Shown: positions 1 through 7,433 of the stretch, one piece after another | Position numbering within the stretch: the stretch's first letter is position 1 | Layout: every line of letters starts with the position of its first letter | Virus record (IMG/VR): IMGVR_UViG_3300037070_001149 | Location: 1 to 21,946 of that record | Reading direction: 5' to 3' (one strand) | From: a virus | DNA: 21,946 nucleotides | The notes under the pieces: model-generated | Database searches by the model: none | Told to the model about the DNA's origin: nothing | Seen by the model: only the letters and a program-made list of their open reading frames with translations | Made by a program: the position numbers and the translations under genes

Positions 1-1
1 G

Positions 2-214
2 GGAGTCTTCTCGACGCTGCAAAGCTGGAAGGCTGAGTACCGGGTTTACAGGCGCGACGAGCGGGGCCGGATTGTCGACGGGCAGGCCGACCACCTGATG
101 GATTGCATGCGCTACCTGTGGCGAACATGGGACAAGGTCGCAACCATGCCACCGCTGAACGTCAGCAGGGGCGGCGCTGGCATGGGCATAGCCGACCAGA
201 GAGCAGGGTACTGA
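2..214 (+). CDS. Terminase large subunit, C-terminal fragment (5' end outside window)
   Basis: Partial gene: 70 codons are open from the window edge to TGA at 212-214. The packaging motor cuts concatemeric DNA and pumps it through the portal; only the end of its nuclease half is visible here. The fragment reads from GVFSTLQSWKAEYRVY through a DGQADHLMDCMRYLWRTW stretch. Large terminases characteristically have such an Asp-His-x-x-Asp-(A/C)-x-R-Y helix close to the C-terminus of the RNase H-like nuclease domain, which supplies acidic metal ligands; here D, H and D are all kept. The tail after it is short and glycine-rich. The portal gene starts one base after this stop codon, and terminase-portal-scaffold-capsid is the normal phage order, which backs the call. 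The ATPase domain lies outside the window and cannot be assessed. Confidence 0.85.
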   Translation, partial: GVFSTLQSWKAEYRVYRRDERGRIVDGQADHLMDCMRYLWRTWDKVATMPPLNVSRGGAGMGIADQRAGY

Positions 215-215
215 A

Positions 216-2642
216 ATGGCCGATATGATGGTGGCGAATCCGCCAGCGCAGAACATGCAGTTGCCCGAAACCTTGCAGCCGAAGATGCGACCGCCTTCGA
301 AGGACAAGCTGAAGGAGATCGTCGGGCGGATGGAGGCGGAGGTGACCTCCCGCATTGGCAAGCGCAACTCGCTGGAGGAGCGCTGGATTGCCGATCTGGA
401 GCAGTATCATGGCCGCTATGATCCCGGCACAGCCGACCGCCTGCTGAAGGAGGATCGCTCCGGGCTGTTCATCAACGCCACTCGTCCGAAGACCGACGCG
501 CTTGGCGCGCGGCTGAAAGACCTGCTGTTCCCGACCGACGAAAAGAACTGGGGCATTTCGCCGACTCCGGTGCCGTCGCTGTCCGACGAGGCTTCAGCCG
601 CAGCCGCAGCGGCGCGCGAGAAGATCAAGCAGGCGCAGGCCGCAGCCGCCGCCCCGCAGCAGGCGCAGGAACAGGCCGCAGCAGGCGGTCAGGAAGTCCC
701 GCCAGAGCAGATGGCCCAGATGGCGCAGCAGGCCCAGACCACGGCGGTCGAGGCCGACGCCGCCAAGGAAACCGCTGGCAAGCTGAACGCCATACTGGAG
801 GAAGCCCGCAAGCGCGCCGACGCGATGGAGAAGGAGATCGATGACCAGTTGAAGGAATGCCTTTACCAATCGGTCAAGCGCGAGCAGATCGACTGCGCCG
901 TCAAGCTGGGGACTGGCGTCACCAAGGGGCCGGTGACCGGCGACCGGGTGCGGCGCGGCTGGAAGGCTGACCCTGAGAGCGGCGAGCATGCCCTCGAAAT
1001 ATCGACCGGCGACCAGCCAGCCTATCGGTTTGTCGACATCTGGGGCTTCTTCCCCGACATGGACGCCACCTGCATCGAGGATGGGCAGGGGACGTTCGAG
1101 CGCCACCTGATGAACCGTCGCCGCCTGCGCCAGTTGCAGCACCTGCAAGGCTTCGACAAGGACGCGATCCGCCGCCTGTTGCAGCTTGCCCCGTCTACGA
1201 CAGCGCCCGCTTACCTAGCGCAACTGCGCAACATTCGCGCTGCCACCCAGCAGGTGACCGGCGATCTATACCATGTCTACGAATATTACGGCCCGCTCGA
1301 ACCGCAGGACATGCAGGACGTCGCGCTGCACATGATGACCAGCGAGGACGAGACGGTGTCGGGCATTGCCCGCGAGGGACTGCGGCAGGTCGAGGAGATC
1401 GACCCGCTCAAATCGGTCAATGCCTGCATCTGGTTCTGTCAGGGCGAGATTCTGAAGTTCGCCTTGTACCCCTACGATTCAGGCGAGACGGTCTATTCGG
1501 TGTTCAACCTCGTCAAGGACGAGGCCAGCATCTTCGGCTACGGGATGCCGTCGATCATCCGTGATCCGCAGGCGGCGCTGAACGGGGCGTTTCGCGCCAT
1601 GATGGACAACGCCGGGGTGTCGTCCGGGCCGCAGATCATCATCGACATGCAGAACCTTGAGCCGGAAGACGGCAACTACACGCTGAAGGCGCGCAAGGTC
1701 TGGCGGGCGAAGAACGGCATTGTGAAGGAGAATCCGCCGTTCCAGTTGTTCCATATCGAGTGCAGGCAGACCGAACTGGCCAACATCATCATGCTGTGCG
1801 AGCGCTTCATCGACAACATGTCGGCGGTGCCGCAGATCATTCAGGGCCAGATGGGCGAGGTCGGCACCCAGAACGTGATGAATACCGCCACCGGCACGGC
1901 GCTGATGCACAACTCGGCGAACACCGTCTTCCGGGCCATCGTCAAGAACTTCGATGACGACGTCACGGTGCCGGATATCAGGCGCGCTTACGACTGGAAC
2001 ATGCAGTTCAGCGAGAAGCCGGAAATCAAGGGCGACTACGAGATCGACGCGCGCGGCAGTTCCGTTCTTCTGATGCGCGAATTGCAGGCGCAGAACCTGA
2101 TGGTCATCGCCATCCAGCTTGGCGGTCACCCGATCTTCGGTCCCATGCTGCGCAACCGTGAACTCCTGAAGAAAATCTTCTCCGCCTACATGATCCCGGC
2201 TGAGGAGGTGATGCTGACCGACGACGAGATTGACGCGGTGCTGGCGGCTGCGGCGGCGCAGAACGAGGCGGCGGCGGCTGCTGCGGCGGCTGCGGAACAG
2301 GCCAAGCAGATGATGGAACTGGAGAACAAGAAGATGGAGATGGAAGCGGCGCTGGCCAATCAGGCCAATGCTTCCAAGGAGAAGATCGCCAAGATGAACT
2401 ACGACAGCCAGATGAACCAGACTGCGGCGCGGCTGAACATGTCCGTGCAGCAGCTTGAGGCGATGCTGGCTGGCAAGGAACTCGACCACGCATCGAAGGA
2501 GCGCATCTTTGCCAGCGAGGTGGCGATTGAGCAGAAGAGCGCGGCGGAAGCCCGCGCGCGCGGCGAAACACCGAAAGGCTCTGGCGGCTATGTCAGCGCA
2601 GGCGGCAGGGCGTCCGACTCCAAGAAGAGGCAACCAGCATGA
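216..2642 (+). CDS. Portal protein (head-tail connector), 808 residues
   Basis: The portal forms the dodecameric ring at one capsid vertex through which DNA is packaged and ejected. The N-terminal third has the portal-like stretch GLFINATRPKTDALGARLKD followed by LLFPTDEKNW (about residues 80-115). A central core around residues 430-640 includes GYGMPSIIRDPQAALNGAFR and a long MSAVPQIIQGQMGEVGTQNV segment, typical of large P22/T7-like podoviral portals. Two very Ala/Gln-rich stretches stand out. One (about residues 125-200) looks like an inserted helical arm; the other (about 675-780) is a C-terminal coiled coil that could build a barrel reaching into the head, as in P22. The ATG at 216 follows the terminase TGA directly and has only a weak purine stretch (AGAGCAGGG), so coupled translation is likely. 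The stop overlaps the next ATG (ATGA). The exact portal subfamily is uncertain; the role is secure from sequence and position. Confidence 0.9.
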   Translation: MADMMVANPPAQNMQLPETLQPKMRPPSKDKLKEIVGRMEAEVTSRIGKRNSLEERWIADLEQYHGRYDPGTADRLLKEDRSGLFINATRPKTDALGARLKDLLFPTDEKNWGISPTPVPSLSDEASAAAAAAREKIKQAQAAAAAPQQAQEQAAAGGQEVPPEQMAQMAQQAQTTAVEADAAKETAGKLNAILEEARKRADAMEKEIDDQLKECLYQSVKREQIDCAVKLGTGVTKGPVTGDRVRRGWKADPESGEHALEISTGDQPAYRFVDIWGFFPDMDATCIEDGQGTFERHLMNRRRLRQLQHLQGFDKDAIRRLLQLAPSTTAPAYLAQLRNIRAATQQVTGDLYHVYEYYGPLEPQDMQDVALHMMTSEDETVSGIAREGLRQVEEIDPLKSVNACIWFCQGEILKFALYPYDSGETVYSVFNLVKDEASIFGYGMPSIIRDPQAALNGAFRAMMDNAGVSSGPQIIIDMQNLEPEDGNYTLKARKVWRAKNGIVKENPPFQLFHIECRQTELANIIMLCERFIDNMSAVPQIIQGQMGEVGTQNVMNTATGTALMHNSANTVFRAIVKNFDDDVTVPDIRRAYDWNMQFSEKPEIKGDYEIDARGSSVLLMRELQAQNLMVIAIQLGGHPIFGPMLRNRELLKKIFSAYMIPAEEVMLTDDEIDAVLAAAAAQNEAAAAAAAAAEQAKQMMELENKKMEMEAALANQANASKEKIAKMNYDSQMNQTAARLNMSVQQLEAMLAGKELDHASKERIFASEVAIEQKSAAEARARGETPKGSGGYVSAGGRASDSKKRQPA

Positions 2643-2869
2643 TTGACGCCTACACCGATACGTGGCGGGCCATTGCTGCTGAGTGCAACAGCCAGATCGA
2701 GGCATGCCGCACCCGGCTGGAAGCCAACGACCAGCACTACGGCGAGAGCCAGTTTTTGCGGGGCAAGGTGGCGGCGATGCGCGAGATACTGGCGCTGGTC
2801 AAGCCAGCGGTCGTCACCACCACCGTCCAGCCGGAAGTCCTGCGCGGTAAAGACAGAAGCGGCATCTGA
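2639..2869 (+). CDS. Small helical protein between portal and scaffold (76 residues)
   Basis: A 76-residue protein, mostly alpha-helical in composition, with a central SQFLRGKVAAMREILALV helix and a short basic end. Its ATG overlaps the portal stop codon (ATGA at 2639-2642), which indicates translational coupling and supports it as a real gene. Small helical proteins at this position are common between portal and scaffold genes in podovirus-like genomes, usually without an assigned function. A role in head assembly or as a minor virion component is a positional inference only. An overlapping frame covering 2643-2951 was rejected because it lacks the coupled start and runs into the scaffold gene. 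Confidence 0.75.
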   Translation: MIDAYTDTWRAIAAECNSQIEACRTRLEANDQHYGESQFLRGKVAAMREILALVKPAVVTTTVQPEVLRGKDRSGI

Positions 2870-2880
2870 GGAGAGAAGCC

Positions 2881-3795
2881 ATGCCCGACACAAAAGAACT
2901 GAGCGAGGAAGAGATTTGGGCTGCGATGCAGGCCGAAGAGAAGCCGGATGAGAAGCCGGACGCCGCGTTTGCGGAAAAAGCTGAAAGTGGTAATGATACG
3001 CCGACTGAGGTGCCTTCGGGCACCCAGCGGGAAGAAGCCCCTGACATCTGGGCCAACGCGCCGCCTGACCTTAAGGCCGCACATGAGCAACAGGTTAAGG
3101 CGCTGGATGCTGCGCAGACTGATCATGCACGCCGCTCCATAGAGGGCCGCATTGCTGCTTACACGCGCAGGCTGAAGGAACGGCAGGAAGCCGCGAAAGC
3201 CGCTCCAGCCGCCAAGGACGAAGAAGCCGCCGATCCCTTTGTGGAACTGGCCGCTGACTATCCCGAAATAGCAAAGCCGCTTGAGAGCAAGCTCGCCCCG
3301 CTATCGGAAAAGATTTCCAAGTTCGAGTCCGACCTGCGCAGCCGCCAAGAGGCCGCTGACCAGCAGATGGACAATGAACTCATGGCCAACGAACGGTTGC
3401 TTGAAGAGAAGCATCCGGGTTGGGACAAGTACCTGCACGAGCATGGCCCTGCATTCGGCGCATGGATTGTCGATCAGCCGCTGGCGCTCCGTCAGGCCTT
3501 TGTCACCAATCAGGAAGCGATCATCGATCCCTACTCTGCGATTGAGACGCTCAGTGCCTTCAAGGACTTCGTTGCCCAGAACACGCAACCGTCGCAGCCG
3601 AACGGCAACGCTCCTGCGGCACCACAACAAAGGCTCAATCCACGGCGCGCGGCTCAACTCGCCGGATCGGCATCACCCCACACGGCAGGCTCAAGGCCGA
3701 CCGTGAGCGGCATTCCACAAGATGGTGACCCGGAGGCACTCTGGAACGCATTCAGGGACATAGACCCCGACGAGAAGAAGTATCGCAGTGCATGA
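2881..3795 (+). CDS. Capsid assembly scaffolding protein (304 residues)
   Basis: The scaffold directs correct polymerisation of the major capsid protein and leaves, or is degraded, before DNA fills the head. The protein is strongly charged: an acidic, Glu/Lys/Pro-rich N-terminal 60 residues, a conserved-looking DIWANAPPDLKAAHEQQVKAL stretch at about residues 57-77, then long coiled-coil helices (about 85-180) and a Pro/Gln/Ala-rich flexible tail (about 235-290). Length, composition and position immediately before the major capsid gene are those of podoviral scaffolds. A good ribosome-binding site (GGAGAG) lies 5-10 bases before the ATG. There is no sign of a fused protease domain, and no prohead protease is recognised elsewhere in the window, so scaffold exit without proteolysis is the simpler inference. 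Confidence 0.85.
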   Translation: MPDTKELSEEEIWAAMQAEEKPDEKPDAAFAEKAESGNDTPTEVPSGTQREEAPDIWANAPPDLKAAHEQQVKALDAAQTDHARRSIEGRIAAYTRRLKERQEAAKAAPAAKDEEAADPFVELAADYPEIAKPLESKLAPLSEKISKFESDLRSRQEAADQQMDNELMANERLLEEKHPGWDKYLHEHGPAFGAWIVDQPLALRQAFVTNQEAIIDPYSAIETLSAFKDFVAQNTQPSQPNGNAPAAPQQRLNPRRAAQLAGSASPHTAGSRPTVSGIPQDGDPEALWNAFRDIDPDEKKYRSA

Positions 3796-3800
3796 GGGGT

Positions 3801-3826
3801 TGAGCGGCTACCTTAAGGACCGCTCA
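3801..3826 (+). promoter_or_regulatory. Stem-loop displaying the Shine-Dalgarno sequence of the major capsid gene
   Basis: TGAGCGG (3801-3807) pairs perfectly with CCGCTCA (3820-3826). The 12-base loop (3808-3819) contains the sequence AAGGA, which is the ribosome-binding site of the capsid ATG at 3828. The stem ends one base before the start codon. Showing the Shine-Dalgarno bases single-stranded in a loop, with the start just outside the stem, could fix the ribosome on the most highly expressed gene of the virion or act as a regulatory switch. The pairing is seen directly; the function is inference. Confidence 0.5.
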
Positions 3827-3827
3827 C

Positions 3828-4826
3828 ATGCCCATTACCCAGTACGCAGACGGCGGGATTTCCCCCCGCACAAACGTCTACGCAGAACGGCAGATGCTCC
3901 GCCATGCCAAACCGGTCATGGTTCTGGAGAAGTTGGGCCTTACCAAGCCCATGCCGAAGAACAAGACGGACACGATTAAGTTTAGGCGTCCGCGAGTCTT
4001 CACCGCAGCAACGACGCCGCTTCTTGAAGGCGTTACTCCGACTGAAACCCAGTTCAGCTATGAAGATGTTTCGGCGACACTTCGCCAGTATGGCCAAGTC
4101 GTTGTCGTTACGGACAAGATCGAAGACCTGCATGAAGACCCTGTCCTGAATGACGCAAGTGTTCAGGCTGGCGAAAACATTGGCAGGACGATTGAAGCGC
4201 TGAACTACGGCGTTGTCCGCGCCGGGACTGCCGTCTACTACGCCAACGGGACGCTCCGCACCGACGTCAACACGCCGATCACGCTCGGCAAGCAGCGCGC
4301 GGTCTTGCGCAGCCTCAAGGCACTCAAGGCCCAGAAGATCACCCGCTCCCTGTCGCCGTCCTCGGACTATGGCACGCGGGCGGTTGAAGCCGCCTATGTG
4401 GCGGTCGCCCACACCGACGTCGAGTCCGACATCCGCAACATGCCGGGGTTCAAGACGGTGTCAGAATATGGCACCCGCTCACCGATCTCCGAATATGAAA
4501 TCGGCTCTGTCGAGGACGTTCGCTACCTGCTGTCGCCCGACCTCAACCCGTTCCTCGATGCCGGTGGCGCGAAGGGAACGATGGTCTCGACCGGTGGCAC
4601 CAGCGCCGACGTCTACCCGATCATCTACTTTGGCCAAGACGCTTGGGGCATGGTTGCTCTTCGCGGCCAAGGTGCTGTTTCGCCAACTATTATTCCAGTT
4701 GGACAGAAAACAAAAGATGATCCGCTAGGTCAAAGAGGTTATGTCGGCTGGAAGACTTACCACGCCGCACTAATACTCAATCAGGCTTGGATGGCTAGAC
4801 TTGAAGTTGCTGTGTCGGCCCTCTGA
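3828..4826 (+). CDS. Major capsid protein, N4-gp56 family (332 residues)
   Basis: This is the shell-forming protein with the HK97-type fold. The N-terminal portion (PITQYADGGISPRTNVYAER, then a KTDTIKFRRPR stretch and LLEGVTPTE) and the C-terminal signature from D298-P-L-G-Q-R-G-Y-V-G-W to LNQAWMARLE are the hallmarks of the N4-gp56-family major capsid proteins. Residues 185-230 include an AYVAVAHTDVESDIRNMPGF segment, also typical of the family. Its place directly after the scaffold and its size support the call. The ribosome-binding site AAGGA sits in a hairpin loop just upstream. Codon use is uneven: the last ~150 bases are clearly more A+T-rich than the middle of the gene (about 47% GC over 4681-4800 against about 67% around 4321-4380). 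No long N-terminal delta domain is present, consistent with a separate scaffold. Confidence 0.92.
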   Translation: MPITQYADGGISPRTNVYAERQMLRHAKPVMVLEKLGLTKPMPKNKTDTIKFRRPRVFTAATTPLLEGVTPTETQFSYEDVSATLRQYGQVVVVTDKIEDLHEDPVLNDASVQAGENIGRTIEALNYGVVRAGTAVYYANGTLRTDVNTPITLGKQRAVLRSLKALKAQKITRSLSPSSDYGTRAVEAAYVAVAHTDVESDIRNMPGFKTVSEYGTRSPISEYEIGSVEDVRYLLSPDLNPFLDAGGAKGTMVSTGGTSADVYPIIYFGQDAWGMVALRGQGAVSPTIIPVGQKTKDDPLGQRGYVGWKTYHAALILNQAWMARLEVAVSAL

Positions 4827-4880
4827 TATTCCCTCTGGAGCCGGGTTCGCATTTGTGACCGGCACGAAAAGGACTTCGTT

Positions 4881-5438
4881 ATGAAACCCGCAATTAAGAC
4901 AGGCGCTGTTCTCGGCACTGGTGGTGCCATCAACGTCGAACTGGGATTTATCCCGACCTTCGTGCAACTCTATTCAGGCGACAGCCTGACCGTCACCGCC
5001 GCCTTCCTCTCTTGGGCGGTGCCGTTCACCTCGGCTGGCACGGCCACTCCGGTTGGCGGCTCGACCATCCGGGGCGTCACGTCACGGGCGACGGCAGTGG
5101 TCAAGGAAGTCATGCTGACGTCCGGCTCCTACGCAGCCGGAAACGCGGTTGGCTTCTTCATCCTTGAGGAAGGCTCGCTGACCGGCACCTTCGGGGCGGA
5201 AAACATCGTCATCACCAACCTTGCCTCTGGCACGCTTGGCACCGACGATGCCACCGTCACCGCCAACGTGGTCTACAACGCGGCGCTGGCGGGCACGTTC
5301 TCCGCTCCCGCCGCAGCCGCATCGCTGTCCCGCTACGAGGGCACGGCGGCTGGCGCATCGAAGGGCTTCACCATCGGCGCAACGCTGTCGGTGGCTGGCG
5401 CACTGCTGCGTTTCGCTGCCTTCCGCGAAAACACATAA
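4881..5438 (+). CDS. Small beta-rich virion protein, possible capsid decoration protein (185 residues)
   Basis: A Gly/Ala/Thr/Ser-rich protein with alternating hydrophobic residues, likely all-beta. The N-terminus (KTGAVLGTGGAINVELGFIP) resembles a motif seen in small phage proteins coded just after the major capsid gene, where a G-x-G-x-A-x-N-V-x-L-G-(F/W)-x-P run is common. The 3' portion is low-complexity Ala/Ser/Thr. The ATG has a clear AAGGA site seven bases upstream. The 54-base gap before it holds only a weak hairpin, so it is probably co-transcribed with the capsid gene. A decoration or head-stabilising role is inferred from position and composition; I do not recognise a named family with certainty. 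Confidence 0.7.
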   Translation: MKPAIKTGAVLGTGGAINVELGFIPTFVQLYSGDSLTVTAAFLSWAVPFTSAGTATPVGGSTIRGVTSRATAVVKEVMLTSGSYAAGNAVGFFILEEGSLTGTFGAENIVITNLASGTLGTDDATVTANVVYNAALAGTFSAPAAAASLSRYEGTAAGASKGFTIGATLSVAGALLRFAAFRENT

Positions 5439-5451
5439 GGGAGGGCGTGAC

Positions 5452-5955
5452 ATGCCTTACCTTTCATCACTCGACTCTGCCGCTGCGCGCAATGCCATTG
5501 CGGGCGGCGATAACCGGGAAACAGCCAGATACCTGAGTGAGGGTGGCAACAACCCGATCCAGAACATCACCGGGACGACCGGCAGGCTGATTTCCGGCAC
5601 CAACCTGATCAACGTTGCGACGGGCGGCACGACACTGACGCTACCCGCTGCCAGCGGCAGTCAGGCCACCGTCAGGGCCGTCGTGCAGACGGCGATCACC
5701 AGCGGCAACGTCGTCATCAAGACAGCAACCAATGCCGACTTCTTCGTTGGCATGCTGACCTACGCGACGACCACCTTCGCAGCGGGATCGACCGAAGCAC
5801 TCGGCGGCACCGACGCACTGCTGACTCTGGTTGCAGCATCTGGCGGCGTGAAGGGAACTACCATCACCTTCACCGACATCGCGCCCAACCTGTGGCTGGT
5901 TCAGGGCACCTTGTCCTCGACCACAGGAGCGACCAACGCTGGCGCTTGGGCATGA
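5452..5955 (+). CDS. Small beta-rich virion protein (167 residues), unknown function
   Basis: A 167-residue protein with a short helical N-terminus (about residues 1-30), then a Thr/Gly/Ala-rich body with valine-threonine strands such as NVVIKTATNADFFVGML and ITFTDIAPNLWLVQGTLSS. The last segment looks like the final strands of a beta-sandwich and resembles the ends of small phage head-fibre or decoration domains, but the match is not strong enough for a name. The ATG at 5452 was chosen over upstream in-frame starts (the frame is open from 5221) because it follows a strong AAGGGAGGG site and leaves the preceding gene intact. A terminator-like hairpin follows the stop within ten bases, so this appears to be the last gene of the head block. 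Confidence 0.7.
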   Translation: MPYLSSLDSAAARNAIAGGDNRETARYLSEGGNNPIQNITGTTGRLISGTNLINVATGGTTLTLPAASGSQATVRAVVQTAITSGNVVIKTATNADFFVGMLTYATTTFAAGSTEALGGTDALLTLVAASGGVKGTTITFTDIAPNLWLVQGTLSSTTGATNAGAWA

Positions 5956-5960
5956 CATCT

Positions 5961-5994
5961 CCGGGCGGGGCAACTCGCCCGGTTTCTCTCATTT
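5961..5994 (+). terminator. Probable Rho-independent terminator closing the head-gene block
   Basis: CCGGGCG (5961-5967) pairs perfectly with CGCCCGG (5976-5982) across an eight-base loop, followed at once by the pyrimidine-rich TTTCTCTCATTT. The hairpin lies between two genes, right after the stop codon at 5953-5955. The tail is interrupted by C, so termination may be partial. That would lower tail-gene expression relative to capsid genes. Confidence 0.65.
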
Positions 5995-6007
5995 CAGGGA
6001 GATTCCA

Positions 6008-6106
6008 ATGCTTATCGAAGAGGCACCTGCTGCTGAAGAGGAACCTGTAGAGGGGTCCGTGAAGAGCATGCAGGCAGCAGGGGGGCCAGCGGGTTCTCCT
6101 CCCTGA
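6008..6106 (+). CDS. Short acidic ORF (32 residues) between terminator and hairpin
   Basis: A 32-codon ORF, from MLIEEAPAAEEEPVEG to a Gly/Pro/Ser-rich end, with an excellent ribosome-binding site (CAGGGAGA, six bases of spacing). Its stop codon lies in the loop of a strong hairpin (6080-6117). No domain is recognisable in so short a peptide; the first half is strongly acidic. It could be a small virion or regulatory peptide, or a leader-type ORF whose translation controls the hairpin and hence the downstream genes. The good Shine-Dalgarno sequence is the main support; existence as a functional protein is uncertain. Confidence 0.45.
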   Translation: MLIEEAPAAEEEPVEGSVKSMQAAGGPAGSPP

Positions 6107-6117
6107 CGCTGGCCCCC
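6080..6117 (+). promoter_or_regulatory. Strong GC hairpin over the stop codon of the 32-codon ORF
   Basis: GGGGGCCAGCG (6081-6091) pairs perfectly with CGCTGGCCCCC (6107-6117), an 11-bp stem with a 15-base loop. The loop contains the stop codon TGA (6104-6106) and a UCUCCUCCC stretch that resembles the anti-Shine-Dalgarno end of 16S rRNA. No T-run follows, so it is not a canonical terminator. It could be a pausing, processing or translation-linked element ahead of the gene at 6148. The structure is visible; the role is inferred. Confidence 0.5.
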
Positions 6118-6147
6118 TCCACCTCAAATCCAAGGGAGAAAAGTGAC

Positions 6148-6726
6148 ATGGCAATAAATCGCATTCCAACCAGCATGGTCAGCGCAACGGCGCTGTCCGA
6201 ACACGTAAGCGCCAACATGGGCCTCGACGTCCGGCCCAACATGGGCGTTCCCGGCATTCTCGCCAAGATGGCGCTGGCCGGGTTTCCGACCGACTACATC
6301 GACGTGGACGACGGCAAGGAAGAACCGGAAATCAAGCGGGTCGAGCCGAAGCGTGATCGCCATACCCCCGGCAGGCGGATGGTCCAGCTTCGCATCGAGC
6401 CGCAGGAAAAGCCGGGTGGCAACGAGCCGGTATTTACCTCGGTCAACGGCGTGCCGATCCTGATCCCGCGCGCCCAGACGTGCTGGGTCGATTACAAGTA
6501 TTTCATCGCCCTCCAGAACGCCGTCGCCCACATCGCGGAAACGGACGAGGACTCCGCCATCACCGGCTACCGCAAGGTGCCGGAATACCCGGTGTCGGTC
6601 TTCACCATCGAACCCAAGCTGACCAAGTCTGAGAAGAAGGCGGCGGAAGAGGCTGAGAAGGCACGCTTGGCTGAGATCGAGGCGAAGCGCGAAGAGGTCG
6701 ATGACGACGAGGACGAGTACGCATGA
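6148..6726 (+). CDS. Conserved hypothetical phage protein (192 residues), connector-region
   Basis: The central part has a beta-hairpin-like segment, PVFTSVNGVPILIPRAQTCW (about residues 90-110), followed by a helix. The pattern 'V-x-V-N-G-x-x-I-L-I-P-R-x' recurs in unnamed proteins coded near phage capsid and connector genes. The C-terminal 40 residues are a highly charged helix (KLTKSEKKAAEEAEKARLAE) ending in an Asp/Glu run. The ATG has a strong AAGGGAGAA site. The stop overlaps the next start (ATGA at 6723-6726), so it is coupled to the adaptor gene. A structural role is likely from context; the specific function is not known to me. Confidence 0.7.
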   Translation: MAINRIPTSMVSATALSEHVSANMGLDVRPNMGVPGILAKMALAGFPTDYIDVDDGKEEPEIKRVEPKRDRHTPGRRMVQLRIEPQEKPGGNEPVFTSVNGVPILIPRAQTCWVDYKYFIALQNAVAHIAETDEDSAITGYRKVPEYPVSVFTIEPKLTKSEKKAAEEAEKARLAEIEAKREEVDDDEDEYA

Positions 6727-7433
6727 CCTTCCTCGAACTCTGCCAGATGACGGCGCAGCAGTCCGGCACCATCCAAGGGGCTTTCCCGACGACGACGGTC
6801 GGGCAGGTGAACCGTCTGAAGCAGATCGTGGACTTCGTCCGCGAAGCCTACATCGACATCCAGAATGCCCACCGTGGCTGGCGCTGGCTGCAAAGCGAGT
6901 TCACCGGGGTCACGGTGGCTGGCACCCAGCGCTATGCCGCCACCAGCTTTACCGATCAGGGGACCGGCACGCCGGTCACCCGGTTTTCCCAGTGGGGCTA
7001 CAAGCAGGACGGCTCCGACCTCAGCCAGTCGATGTACCTCACTTCGGCTGGCGTGGCGGAGGAGGGGGCGCTGCGCTGGCAGGACTGGGACGACTTCTAC
7101 GTCATGCAGTTGCGCGGCACCCAGACGCCCGCCAAGCCGCAGGTCTACAGCGTTGACAACCAGAACCGGCTGGTTCTCTCGCCGGTCCCGAACGCCGTCT
7201 ACACGCTGCGCGGCAAGTACCGCAAAAGCCCGCAGTTGCTTGCTGCCGACATCGACGTTCCCGAAATGCCGGTCGAGTTTCACACCATCATCAAGGACGC
7301 CGCGCTGAGTTATCTGGAGGGCTTTGATGAGGGGCCGCGCATTCCGATCTACCGGCTGCGGATGCTGCCCAACTTCTCGATGCTGGAGTCGCACCAGTTA
7401 CCGAAAGTGTTGTGGGGGGAGTCGTTGGCCTGA
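6723..7433 (+). CDS. Head-tail adaptor (connector) protein (236 residues)
   Basis: Adaptor proteins form a ring under the portal and link head to tail. The N-terminal helices (FLELCQMTAQQSGT, then NRLKQIVDFVREAYIDIQN at about residues 29-47) and a following tryptophan-rich WRWLQSEF segment are typical of the podoviral adaptor family seen in phages such as SU10 and functionally equivalent to T7 gp11. The middle is beta-rich with DNQNRLVLSPVPN. The C-terminal helices (EFHTIIKDAALSYLEGFDEG) also fit. It sits directly before the nozzle-like gene, the same relative order as T7 genes 11 and 12. Coupled start (ATGA) with the upstream gene; the stop overlaps the next ATG (TGATG). Confidence 0.8.
   Translation: MTFLELCQMTAQQSGTIQGAFPTTTVGQVNRLKQIVDFVREAYIDIQNAHRGWRWLQSEFTGVTVAGTQRYAATSFTDQGTGTPVTRFSQWGYKQDGSDLSQSMYLTSAGVAEEGALRWQDWDDFYVMQLRGTQTPAKPQVYSVDNQNRLVLSPVPNAVYTLRGKYRKSPQLLAADIDVPEMPVEFHTIIKDAALSYLEGFDEGPRIPIYRLRMLPNFSMLESHQLPKVLWGESLA

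Noticed and set aside
1479-2705. 408-codon open frame on the minus strand opposite the portal gene
   Set aside because: A shadow of GC-rich codon bias. Its translation is Arg/His/Leu-rich without domains, and the plus strand encodes an evident portal there. The other long minus-strand frames (594-1148, 7349-8350, 14533-15759, 18580-19734, 19670-20893) were rejected for the same reason.
4827-4880. Possible terminator after the major capsid gene (GCCGG...CCGGC)
   Set aside because: Only a 5-bp perfect stem with a long loop and no T-run. The following gene has a normal ribosome-binding site, so it is not called.
5221-5451. N-terminal extension of the 5452-5955 gene back to 5221
   Set aside because: This part overlaps the preceding gene in another frame and is Arg/Pro/Ser-rich shadow sequence. 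A strong AAGGGAGGG site precedes the ATG at 5452.
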